From Ophiura sarsii (lineage: Eukaryota > Echinodermata > Ophiuroidea > Amphilepidida > Ophiuridae), in NCBI GenBank assembly GCA_035610835.1, contig CM069448.1, positions 27,615,905 to 27,679,904 on the forward strand: a DNA stretch of 64,000 nucleotides, given 5' to 3'. The position numbers and the translations under genes were made by a program. The notes beneath the pieces are model-generated. The model had not been told where the DNA came from. It saw only the letters and a program-made list of their open reading frames with translations, and did no database searches. Below are positions 10,081-20,439 of this stretch, piece after piece (positions within the stretch are counted from its first letter, which is position 1; each line of letters opens with the position of its first letter).

Positions 10081-12226
10081 GTACAAGAAATTGTCTAATA
10101 TAATAATACAAGAAATTGTCTGATATAACAATACAAGGAATTGTCTAATATAATAATACAAGAAATTGTCTGATATAATAATACAAGAAATTGTCTGATA
10201 TAAATAATACAAGAAATTGTCTAATATAATAATACAAGAAATTGTCTGATATAAATAATACAAGAAATTGTCTGATATAAATAATACAAGAAATTGTCTA
10301 ATATAATAATACAAGGAATTGTCTAATATAATAATACAAGGAATTGTCTGATATAACAATACAAGGAATTGTCTAATATAATAATACAAGAAATTGTCTG
10401 ATATAATAATACAAGAAATTGTCTGATATAAATAATACAAGAAATTGTCTAATATAATAATACAAGAAATTGTCTGATATAAATAATACAAGAAATTGTC
10501 TGATATAAATAATACAAGAAATTGTCTAATATAATAATACAAGGAATTGTCTAATATAATAATACAAGGAATTGTCTAATATAATAATACAAGAAATTGT
10601 CTGATATAATAATACAAGAAATTGTCTGATATAATAATACAAGTAATTGTCTAATATAATAATACAAGAAATTGTCTGATATAATAATACAAGAAATTGT
10701 CTAATATAATAATACAAGAAATTGTCTGATATAATAATACAAGAAATTGTCTGATATAAATAATACAAGAAATTGTCTGATATAAATAATACAAGGAATT
10801 GTCTAATATAATAATACAAGGAATTGTCTAATATAATAATACAAGAAATTGTCTGATATAATAATACAAGAAATTGTCTGATATAATAATACAAGAAATT
10901 GTCTAATATAATAATACAAGAAATTGTCTGATATAAATAATACAAGGAATTGTCTAATATAATAATACAAGGAATTGTCTAATATAATAATACAAGGAAT
11001 TGTCTAATATAATAATACAAGAAATTGTCTGATATAATAATACAAGAAATTGTCTGATATAATAATACAAGAAATTGTCTAATATAATAATACAAGAAAT
11101 TGTCTGATATAAATAATACAAGGAATTGTCTAATATAATAATACAAGGAGTTGTCTAATATAATAATACAAGAAATTGTCTGATATAATAATACAAGAAA
11201 TTGTCTGATATAAATAATACAAGAAATTGTCTAATATAATAATACAAGAAATTGTCTAATATAATAATACAAGAAATTGTCTAATATAATAATACAAGGA
11301 ATTGTCTAATATAATAATACAAGAAATTGTCTGATATAAATAATACAAGGAATTGTCTAATATAATAATACAAGGAATTGTCTAATATAATAATACAAGA
11401 AATTGTCTGATATAATAATACAAGAAATTGTCTGATATAATAATACAAGAAATTGTCTGATATAATAATACAAGAAATTGTCTGATATAAATAATACAAG
11501 AAATTGTCTGATATAATAATACAAGGAATTGTCTAATATAATAATACAAGAAATTGTCTGATATAATAATACAAGAAATTGTCTGATATAAATAATACAA
11601 GAAATTGTCTAATATAATAATACAAGAAATTGTCTAATATAATAATACAAGAAATTGTCTGATATAAATAATACAAGAAATTGTCTAATATAATAATACA
11701 AGAAATTGTCTAATATAATAATACAAGAAATTGTCTAATATAATAATACAAGGAATTGTCTAATATAATAATACAAGAAATTGTCTGATATAATAATACA
11801 AGAAATTGTCTGATATAAATAATACAAGAAATTGTCTAATATAATAATACAAGAAATTGTCTAATATAATAATACAAGAAATTGTCTGATATAAATAATA
11901 CAAGAAATTGTCTAATATAATAATACAAGAAATTGTCTGATATAAATAATACAAGAAATTGTCTGATATAAATAATACAAGAAATTGTCTAATATAATAA
12001 TACAAGAAATTGTCTGATATAATAATACAAGAAATTGTCTAATATAATAATACAAGAAATTGTCTGATATAATAATACAAGAAATTGTCTGATATAATAA
12101 TACAAGTAATTGTCTAATATAATAATACAAGAAATTGTCTGATATAATAATACAAGAAATTGTCTGATATAATAATACAAGAAATTGTCTGATATAATAA
12201 TACAAGAAATTGTCTAATATAATATT
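10081..12226. repeat. Homogeneous 25/26-bp satellite, about 85 units
   Basis: Each unit is ATACAAGAAATTGTCT followed by GATATAAT, GATATAAAT or AATATAAT, giving 25- or 26-bp lengths. A second variable site is AAGAAATTG versus AAGGAATTG. The variants recur in blocks (compare 10,190-10,330 with 10,430-10,570), so there is higher-order structure. The minus strand is open for up to 164 codons of YYYIRQFLVLLYQTISC-like repeats only because the unit lacks stops; this is not a gene. Confidence 0.95.
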
Positions 12227-12269
12227 GGTAATGGTTCAATAAAATGATACAGTCGATCGTTTATTAGCT

Positions 12270-12750
12270 TGATACATCAATAATACAAGAAATCAGCTCA
12301 ATAAAACCAAAACAAGACATTTCCTTAATGAAATACAATACCATATTTTTCTTCATAAACTAACTAAGAAAAATCGTTATAAAATGATACAAGCAGTGGT
12401 CTAACTTGAAATAATACCTGAAACAGTTTAGATTAATACTAGAAATAGTTTTAATAAAAACAAACACAAAACAGTACAGGAAATGTTCTGAAAACAAATT
12501 TACAAGAAATTTTCTTCATGAAATATGGAATTACAATAAATTTGGTGTAATAAAGCCTTACAAGAAATGGTCTTTTTAAAACAATGCAAGAAATTGTCTT
12601 AAAAGCAAAAGCAATAGGCCGTTTTAATCAAATAATAATACAAGAAATTTGTCTAAAGAATACCAGATATGGTATCAATTAAACAATACAAGAAATTGTC
12701 ATATAAAACAATACCAGAAATGGTCTTAATAAAGCAAAACAAGAATTTGG
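12270..12750. repeat. Diverged right edge of the satellite
   Basis: Scattered imperfect units (TACAAGAAATGGTCT, ACAAGAAATTGTCT) separated by unrelated AT-rich sequence. Mirrors the left edge. Confidence 0.7.
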
Positions 12751-12751
12751 T

Positions 12752-12865
12752 CTTACTAAAATAGATTTGTTCTTACTAAAATAGATTTGTTCTTACTAAA
12801 AATAGATTTACTAAATCGATTTGTTCTTACTAAGAATATATTTGTTCTTACTAAAAATAGATATG
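12752..12865 (+). repeat. Short minisatellite of ~22 bp
   Basis: Four to six units of TTGTTCTTACTAAAATAGAT with small indels. Directly after it (about 12,874-12,916) is a short hairpin, CCAGGGAGGTGTTA paired with TAACATCTCTCTGG. Confidence 0.7.
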
Positions 12866-12919
12866 GTCTAAACCAGGGAGGTGTTACATTAGTAATAACA
12901 TCTCTCTGGTCTAACAATA

Positions 12920-13425
12920 CTCTGATCTTTATAAAGCAATACATGAAATATTTCTTAATATAAATAGAACAATACAAATAATATTCATATTATGATCTTA
13001 CAAGAATCAGTCTTTAATATAGAAATGATCATGCAAGCATATGTTTACGAATGGTCTCGATTTAATCAAGCAATATTGTCATCATTACGGTGAAATACAA
13101 TTGGGTGGAAAAACTGGCAACATCCCGCTACTACCAACTTTGCATTATTGATCTACAGGTGATACCAGCATTACGAGGCACGTTTTTCTCACGTATGAAA
13201 AGGCACGTACCGACAGGTTACTCAAGTCTAAGCTAATGTTTTGCTATGACGTAGAAGCATACCAAAGATACAGTCGGTGAGAATGGCGAGTCATATCCGA
13301 AAAAAAATGACAAGAGATGTCTTATAGATGTCTTAATCAGGAACATTTGGCTAAGGTCTTGTATGCTACAGAGGCGAAATCATGATATTGAATGATAGTT
13401 GACGGCTTCACATAGAGTCTTAGAG
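12920..13425 (+). other. 5' flank of the GPCR gene
   Basis: Unique-looking sequence between the satellite and the GPCR ORF. An in-frame TAG at 13,396-13,398 bounds the ORF upstream. No convincing TATA box or splice acceptor could be assigned by eye. Confidence 0.4.
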
Positions 13426-15270
13426 ATGGTTTTTGAGGAATCGAAGATGGCAACTCAACCATCGAATACGACAGAAAATGGTACTACCTGGTACAATAAT
13501 AGTACGCAATCGTCATGGACTGAAGAGCAATTAACTACGGTATTAACAGAAACATATGTGTATTATGATTTTAATACTGAAAATGACACAGTAGTAGCGT
13601 TGAATACAACGACGGATTTTGCATTAACAACTGAAAATCATACTCAAAGTGGATTAACGAATTCGTCTTTAACTCTTTTTAACTCGTCTATCGGTTCTAG
13701 CAGTAGCACAACGACCGCAACGTTAAATTCCCTTCTTACGAGTGAAGCCACAACATTGCAATGGTATTGGAATTTAGGCTCCAATGTCTCCGCAGCAGTG
13801 CTCTTGACCGTGTTTATTCTGGCATCCATTGTGGGAAATGTCACCATTGTAGCATCTCTGAGACACAAACACTTCAAGAATGTCGCCATGTATGCTTTTC
13901 TCAACAACCTATGCGTTGTCCTGATGTGTGATGCCATCTTGAACATGATTTTGATTCTCGGAGCAACTGTTACAGGTGAATGGCCATATGGAGACTTTAT
14001 GTGTCAACTCAGTGCCTTCTTACTGAACATGATCACCGTGGAGACAATGTTGGCTCTGTTTTTGTTGGTTCTGGATCGGTTATTAGCAACGAGATGGCAG
14101 GTCATGTACATCAATGAAATGAACAGAGCCAAAGCGAATATGTTGGCAGGATTAACATGGCTCTATGCCACTACATTTTCATTATCGATACTCATTGGTC
14201 CAGAATCCATCTACAGTGGGTATTTTCCGCATAGCTACCTGTGCAATGTAACGTCCAACACTGGCTTAACATTTCTAGTGATCATGACATTCTTTTGTTA
14301 TATTTTGCCAATCCTAGCCATATTTGGAATGTTCATCGTCATCATCAAAGTTGGAGTACAAGACAAGGCCAATGTTCAGGCGTTAAACAATAGAACTCTA
14401 TATGGATTTGAACTGAGTATCTCTAGGACCCCACTTTGGGATGAGCTGCGAAGATCGAAAGCGGTTGCCGCTCTCTTCATTCTTTGGTGCGTCTTACAAG
14501 GACCATATCTCACCCTGCACGCTGTGTACACATTCAAAAACACAGAATACCCGGTCATTATGATGAATTTCTACCCTGATATACTCGAGATCATTTTCGC
14601 CTGGATGAAATTCAGCTATGCCTACGTTGCACCGTTAGCGATCTTTTTATTCTGGCCGGAAGCCAGGGAGGAACCTAAGAACATATTTTGCCAAAATTCC
14701 AGCAACACTGTGAACTCTAATAGATCAGCAAGTGTCGCGCACAATGTGCTTCAAAAGCCCGGGGTGCGAGCCTCCTGGGCCAGCAGTGCTGATGAATCTT
14801 CGGTTCCATCGACTCTTGGGAGAGCCTTTCAGGTGCCGATCCTTCTGGCCACAGCGGATGGTTTACGACTACAAGTAGGAAGAAATCAAAGAGGCACTGA
14901 CATCGATGAAAATGGAGGGGTCATAGTTCCGGGACAAGAAAGCAGACAAAGACAATACATAACCAAAGACCCAGTGGCTCCATTCGCTGCTGTGGAATCG
15001 ATGGAAGAAGGGGCTCTGCCATTGTATGAAGACACAAGATCATCAGGGACTTATAGATATGATAATTATGGGCAGCATTCAGGTGTACAGTCAAATGATA
15101 ATTCGTCAACATTCCAGCTCTCATTGAAGTCAGGAACGCTTTCACCAAGAAGGACATCTCCGAGGTCTTTACCGCCATCTCCACGTACGCAGACGTCAAC
15201 GTCTCCGAGGTCTTTACCGCCTTCGCCACATACACAGATGTCAGGGGGTTTACTAGTAGATAATGTTTAA
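13426..15270 (+). CDS. Orphan rhodopsin-like (class A) GPCR, single exon
   Basis: A 614-residue seven-transmembrane receptor, presumably in the plasma membrane; ligand unknown. I start at the first ATG (13,426, GAGATGG); ATG 13,447 (AAGATGG) has the better Kozak context and gives 607 residues. An in-frame stop lies just upstream at 13,396. From the first ATG: residues 1-117 are a Ser/Thr/Asn-rich extracellular segment with about ten N-glycosylation sequons and no obvious signal peptide; TM1 has GNVTIV (137-142); TM2 has D169; WPYGDFMC carries the extracellular Cys (193) expected to bond with C273 in loop 2; TM3 ends DRLLA (217-221), a DRY variant; TM6 has WCVLQGP instead of CWLP; TM7 has AYVAPLAIF where NPxxY is expected. 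The C-tail (about 412-614) is long and polar. No introns. An AATAAA lies at 15,356. Class A is sure; the subfamily was not identified. Confidence 0.92.
   Translation: MVFEESKMATQPSNTTENGTTWYNNSTQSSWTEEQLTTVLTETYVYYDFNTENDTVVALNTTTDFALTTENHTQSGLTNSSLTLFNSSIGSSSSTTTATLNSLLTSEATTLQWYWNLGSNVSAAVLLTVFILASIVGNVTIVASLRHKHFKNVAMYAFLNNLCVVLMCDAILNMILILGATVTGEWPYGDFMCQLSAFLLNMITVETMLALFLLVLDRLLATRWQVMYINEMNRAKANMLAGLTWLYATTFSLSILIGPESIYSGYFPHSYLCNVTSNTGLTFLVIMTFFCYILPILAIFGMFIVIIKVGVQDKANVQALNNRTLYGFELSISRTPLWDELRRSKAVAALFILWCVLQGPYLTLHAVYTFKNTEYPVIMMNFYPDILEIIFAWMKFSYAYVAPLAIFLFWPEAREEPKNIFCQNSSNTVNSNRSASVAHNVLQKPGVRASWASSADESSVPSTLGRAFQVPILLATADGLRLQVGRNQRGTDIDENGGVIVPGQESRQRQYITKDPVAPFAAVESMEEGALPLYEDTRSSGTYRYDNYGQHSGVQSNDNSSTFQLSLKSGTLSPRRTSPRSLPPSPRTQTSTSPRSLPPSPHTQMSGGLLVDNV
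15147..15236 (+). repeat. 45-bp tandem duplication in the GPCR tail
   Basis: Two in-frame copies of a 15-residue unit, SPRSLPPSPRTQTST and SPRSLPPSPHTQMSG, near the C-terminus. SPxS/PPSP are possible proline-directed phosphorylation sites or proline-rich binding motifs. The nucleotide copies differ at only a few positions, so the duplication is recent. Confidence 0.8.
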
Positions 15271-16880
15271 AAAACGATAACATAGATTTCCATTGCATTG
15301 CCCCACAAACATAACGACTATACAGTCCTAAAAAACCACTGACTGCAGATCATTGAATAAATGCGCCCATAACCGTAAAAATAATAGTTTCAACAACGAA
15401 ACATATTAAAGTACAAAACTATGGAATAATTTCTCCTCTTCAATAGAGACTTTTTTGATGAAAATCGGTTAACAATTGAGAATGCTATACCGAAAAGGAT
15501 GAGACGAAGTGAAGTTTTTATTTTCGCACTTAAAACACGCAGTCGCAGGGTGTGACTGGTATACATGTATGGGCTGCATTGACCAATTGAAGCATCCCAG
15601 GACCCAATTCCTCACCTTACTATTAATTATAATAGACCGTTGAGTTGTCGACCAGTTGATCTGTCTTTTGTTACACCTGGCTGCGTGTAGAAGAACCAAA
15701 TGATATTTAAGTAAAAACAATAACAAACGGACTTTGTTTTGGTTTTGGACACATAGCTCGATCTGTATTAATTGTCATTCAATCTTTACCTATATAAATA
15801 TATCAAATTAAAGAGAAGAAATGCCCCCGGAAATGCCTCTACAATTGTATACGTGAGATAAAGAAAATATTTATTACTGTACCTTTGTTATATAGCTTTT
15901 TGAGGACTGTATTTACCCGACTCTTCTGTTAGCAAATGCACTGCCACTACCGCACCAATAATGATCAACGATTATTTTAGTAGTAAAATAGAAATGTACG
16001 CAAACATATTTGTTTTGTTTGAATGATCATTATAGATGCGCAGGGTAGTGATTGGTCACATATTACTAGAAATCAAGACTAGATAAAATCAATATTGGTA
16101 CACATGAAGGCTAGTTCCAAGGGCTAGTTCATTATATACTAAAATGTATACTAAGATATTATTAACTAAAAGTATATATCTTGGTTATTCGAAAATGCAA
16201 AAATAAAAATGGACGTTGATGAAAATCATGTACGAAATAAATGTTCCCCGCCCCCAGCTCCTGACGCTGTGTGTTCTACCTGTAATGTACATGTATATGG
16301 AGTAAGTTGTTTTGTCTGGCGACATTCGTATGGTCTCAAAAACTACTTAAATTTTCCATTTCAACTTCATTGTTTTCAATCATAACTTACGATGTTTTAT
16401 CAGATGTTTTATATGTACATTACATTCACTTTCATAAATATATGAATGGTTTTTGTAAAGGTGTGATTTAATCTTTTGTAGATTTTGAAATAAAACGGAG
16501 CTATAAAGTAATCGATTGGTGTTTTGGTGCTATTGAATGGTTTATATTCAATTTTGTTTTCTTCAAATATGAGTCACATTTTTATGTAGATCCATCCTCC
16601 TCTTTTGGGCTATATCTGGCATTATCGGACTTAATGACTCCTACACTTTGGTACATTTTACTCACTCTCTGTCCTTTAATGCCCATGGTTGGTTCGAATG
16701 TGCCAACTGACGCCCGTTTCGTCCTATAGTATTAGGACTACCCATCTATCTATCTAAACCCAAAAACTGCACCCAATCCGAGATCTGCATGCTATATTCA
16801 ATCTGAGTATTTCCCTGGATAGGTTGATTTTTGAAATTGCAGCCCTCAGCCATACGAGGAAGTCTAATTTCTAACATGTC
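15271..16880 (+). other. 3' flank of the GPCR gene; no further gene seen
   Basis: AT-rich, likely including the 3' UTR. Candidate poly(A) signals AATAAA at 15,356-15,361 and 16,489-16,494. A short (ATCT)n run lies near 16,744. No ORF with a recognisable domain. Confidence 0.45.
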
Positions 16881-16899
16881 GATTTCCACGCGGCCGGGC

Positions 16900-17115
16900 A
16901 CGCGGCTATTAATATTAGTTTTGCTATACAAAACAGATTGTTCAGAAACCTTTCCCAATTTTCAAAGTCTACCTCAAGGATAACTGAACCAAGACTAGGC
17001 ATGGTTGTACTTCATTCCATGCATTTCTCATGGTGTTTCCAAAGTATTGAAATTCGATACAATATGTCATTTTTTTAAAAACATTTTGTGACATTTTGGA
17101 AAGTCGTCTGCAGCT
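16900..17115 (+). repeat. Dispersed repeat, copy B (partner at 6,336-6,720)
   Basis: Shares TTCAGAAACCTTTCCCAATT, ATAACTGAACCAA, GCATTTC-CATGGTG and later ACGCCTGCCGC-TGGAAAGTGT with the 6.3-6.7 kb copy, but lacks the poly-G element found there. Confidence 0.65.
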
Positions 17116-17750
17116 AGACGCCTGCCGCTTGGAAAGTGTTAAGGCTCATTTAAAAGATTCAATTCATCTGTGTTTACGTTTTACAAAAGGGCAAGGTTGA
17201 AGCATTTTATTTGGATACCTTGATATTAATACTAATGGCGTAGTTGATGGTTATGGGCAATCATGCAAAGAAACATTAACCTTGGGAGGTGATCAAAGAC
17301 AAATCTCCATTAGATATCTGTATACAAAAATGCAATAAAATATCGCAAACTTTAGTGAATAGTTTCATGAATATGGTATTTGACGTTTTCTACATGTTTC
17401 AGCTTTTCACGGTTTTAGTCAATTCAAAGGTAACAGATCAATGGTTTTAACCACACACGTAGGCCTACTGCAATAAAAGCGTTGTTCAAAAGGTTGATTT
17501 TACCATGTTTTGACTTGATAACTATTTTCAATTACCTGCTGATGAAAGTTTTTTTTATTACTATTCGCGAATATTGAAAGAATCGGTTATTGATCGTTAT
17601 TCAGAGTTAAAAATCTTTACGATGGCTTATTTTATATTTAATCATGAAAATGGTGGTTTAGGGAGATAGTATGTGTTAACTTGATTTCAACTCATTTCTG
17701 TCTATGACGGAACACACGTCAAAATAGTAGTATCTGTCTCATGGGCCCCT
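17116..17750. other. No gene seen
   Basis: AT-rich unique-looking sequence with no open frame of interest. Confidence 0.4.
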
Positions 17751-17839
17751 CACATGTATCCGTGTGAGCTGGGCGGCCGTTACCGTCATAGAAAAATAAC
17801 AGAGTCCAACACGGTGAACAATCAGCCGCAAAAAGTGTT

Positions 17840-17990
17840 AACGGCCGCATTGTATCTTTTTGTAACCGGGTTCATACCGTTCTCTACCGGGTCCTCATCG
17901 GCCTGGAACCGGGCTCATATTACCTCCTCACCAGGTCCTTACCGGCCGGCGGAACGCCTGGGTACCGGCCGAACCGCCTTGATAACGTCA
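17840..17990 (+). repeat. CCGG-rich degenerate short repeat
   Basis: AACCGGGTTCATACCG, CTACCGGGTCCTCATCGG, GGAACCGGGCTCAT, CTTACCGGCCGGCGG and GGTACCGGCC follow each other with a loose 15-25 bp spacing built on ACCGG. A 137-codon open frame crosses it (17,754-18,167) but has no domain or homology I recognise; I do not call it a gene. Confidence 0.5.
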
Positions 17991-18050
17991 CCAAACGCGC
18001 TTTATAAGCTGAGCGCTCAATCTCGCCGCTTCACTCAAATTCCTGGAATC

Positions 18051-18988
18051 TCTGTATTACCATGGAATTACGAGACACGGAATACCATCGACAAGACCCT
18101 GTTATATAACTCAATTATATTGCCATTGGCGGTACCTCCTCCACACACAAGCATTGACAGACATTGAATGACTTGCCCATTATGTACGCACATCGGGCTA
18201 TTCCTTTGACCAAGTATCATCTTTACCGGTTATGTTGCCACATTGACTATTACTACTCCCACGGACGCATGATTGCCGGTTATATTTTTCTTCCAAATCA
18301 AATACGACTTTGGGTCAGTTTGTTGTCAAAAACGGGTGTACAAAACTCATTTTTATGAGAAATCCGCTACAAACCGCATGGTCTAACCTGCAGGTTTGGG
18401 TAGATAAATTGATGAATTCTGCTAATTTGTAAATACAAATAGCGGCCAAAAGTGCGCATTCTCAAAATTGGCTGAAAATCTAGACCTGTTTTCTAGGTCA
18501 TCTATGCACATTTTAGGGAATTATTGGATTCAAGAAGTAATACAAAACTGAGTGAAATAGTTTCTATAAAACTTCACAAATAGAGTTACATCAATCGCAT
18601 CGTTGAATGTGTGTATTAATTTAATAACTTTAAAATATTCGCAGTATTTTAAACTTTCATCGTTGCTTCTGGTATCAAACTGTTTTTATGCATCCCCCAG
18701 CTTGCATTAGGTATGCAAACGACTATCAATACCGAAATTATAACAACCGCGCTTTTTTGAAATATGCTACTCACACATGCGTGAACGGAACGGACATAAT
18801 CAGCTCAACACGACATTTCAATAGAGATGATTATCCCTCCATTGTTAAAGATCTATTGTAACAGGCAGTGACGCGCGGTGACCTGTAGAATTGTTACACA
18901 GTGCGGCCCTTTCAATTTTGCCGGTAAAGGTGATAGGTACCTTGATGTTGGGCTCGATGGTATTCCGTGTCTCGTAATTCCATGGTAT
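18051..18988. repeat. Long-range inverted repeat (~40 bp arms, ~0.85 kb apart)
   Basis: GTATTACCATGGAATTACGA plus GACACGGAATACCATCGA at about 18,053-18,091 is repeated in reverse complement at about 18,949-18,988. Weaker inverted similarity continues inside (CATCTTTACCGG near 18,218 and CCGGTAAAGGTGAT near 18,920). Both ends also have CTCACATGTATCCGTGTG/A near 17,750 and 18,991. The interior is AT-rich and non-coding. Probably a decayed palindromic element. Confidence 0.6.
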
Positions 18989-19009
18989 TACTCACATGTA
19001 TCCGTGTAA

Positions 19010-19240
19010 CCCTGGCGGATCCAGGATTAAAATTTACGGGGGGCTGACCAAGGTTTTTTTTAATTGGTAGGCGGCCTACCCCCCAAAAAATCGTAACAGG
19101 TCCCAAATTTTGTTTGCCGTCAGCTCGTGAAATTCTGCTAAGTGGGGGTGGGGGGGGGGGGGGGGGGGATGTGGTTGTCCCAAAACCGGCAAAAAAAATC
19201 GCATGGTACAAGTGGCAAATGTACCGACGGAACCTACCTA
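19010..19240 (+). mobile_element. Poly-G family element
   Basis: CCTGGCGGATCCAGGATTAA opens it, followed by about 19 G (19,150-19,168), TGTGGTTGTCCCAAAACCGG, AAAAATCGCATGGT and GCAAATGTACCGACGGA. The blocks match 6,515-6,668 and 36,655-36,725. The next element (19,264) may be inserted in it, since ATCCGCCACTG, a typical end of this family, appears after 20,057. Confidence 0.6.
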
Positions 19241-19263
19241 TGTCTCTGAAAAAGGTAAAGTGG

Positions 19264-20052
19264 TAGGGGAAGGTGGGGCAATGGCGGACACCTTTTGTTA
19301 GAGAGGTATAACACACATATAATACGTCATATAACAATAAAAATCATGTAAACACAAAGCACTGTGAAGGTTCTACCTTTTATCAAGTTTTTATCAACTC
19401 ATCATTTTGAAATTCGAAGCTACGACGCAATAAAAATAATGGCGTCGTCCGGCATTACCCCACACTCTGGGGGTAATCCCGGACCGTATTTATCAATGGC
19501 AGCTCTCTTTTTATTGGAATATAGCATTTCAATGGGAGTTAAAAAATACCCTTTTTAAAAGTGTAGCAGAAATCAAAGAACAATGTCACATATTTATATG
19601 GTCAACAACTATTACCGATTTATGATGTTAAATTGACCACGCCCATATTGGTTACCATGGAAACGGTACATGTCCGGGTATACCCCAATCCATGTACAAT
19701 GTATGGGAACATCCTCTCTTATTATTATGCTCATCATTGTGACTCCGGATTCTTTCTTTTTTATCAGAAGGTATCATACATTACATACAAAAATAATAAG
19801 ACTTTGTTTTCCTTGATGTAGAAATACCAGTTTCAAAGAGAAATTAATGCTCCAAAATATCAACTTGCCCAAAAAGTGATTTTTGTAATTCTCGCGAGAA
19901 TTTGAGACAACCATCCCATTTAGGTTTTGTGTGATTTCAATGGAGAGGCACCTAACATCATAGGGTGGCAAAATACCACCTTCTTTCACCTGCCTTTAGA
20001 TACAGCCCTGTCCGCGATTACCCCGCGTCCGCCATTACCCCACCTTCCCCTA
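19264..20052. mobile_element. 789-bp TIR element (TA target)
   Basis: Left end TAGGGGAAGGTGGGGCAATG then GCGGACA; right end, in reverse complement, TAGGGGAAGGTGGGGTAATG then GCGGACG. Only small differences over the first 27 bp. The outer TA on each side can be read as a 2-bp target duplication. A second internal pair, GGCATTACCCCAC near 19,452, suggests extra terminal motifs. The interior has no transposase. Non-autonomous, perhaps Tc1/mariner-like, though TA alone is weak evidence. Confidence 0.7.
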
Positions 20053-20439
20053 CTCAATCCGCCACTGCTTACCGTGCGATAAATTGGTGCAGACGGCGGT
20101 ACACGGTGAGGACACACGGTGGGCCGTTTCCCGTCCGTTGAACACGTTGCCGGGGATATTGCCGGCCATCCGCGCCCGGCAGGAATTTTAAGCATGCTCA
20201 AAACTCCTGCCGGGTGAGCGGCGGCGAACGGTGAGAGCCCGGTTTGAGTACGGTATATATAGGCGTGCGCAGGATTTGTTTACCCGGGGGGGGGCTTAAA
20301 AATAAATTTCATTGGTTCGCACCGCTATCCGCGGTAACGAGTCTAGGGGATGTGCCCCCTTGGATTGGATTTTTGGCTTGGATTGGATTTTTTGGAATAT
20401 TGGCTATTGCCAAAAGAAAGGTTTAACCGGGAGTTTAAC

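Noticed and set aside
10048..12205. Open frames of 60-164 codons (YYYIRQFLVLLYQTISC...) on the minus strand
   Set aside because: They are the 25/26-bp satellite read in a stop-free frame; the protein has no independent support and the frame shifts with unit length.
13399..13425. Upstream TTG start of the GPCR frame
   Set aside because: TTG is not a normal animal start; the ATG at 13,426 or 13,447 is preferred.
13644..13946. 100-codon minus-strand frame inside the GPCR
   Set aside because: Antisense shadow of a clear seven-transmembrane coding sequence.
17754..18167. 137-codon frame in the CCGG-rich stretch
   Set aside because: Lies over a degenerate short repeat, no domain, and runs into an inverted repeat; composition explains the absence of stops.
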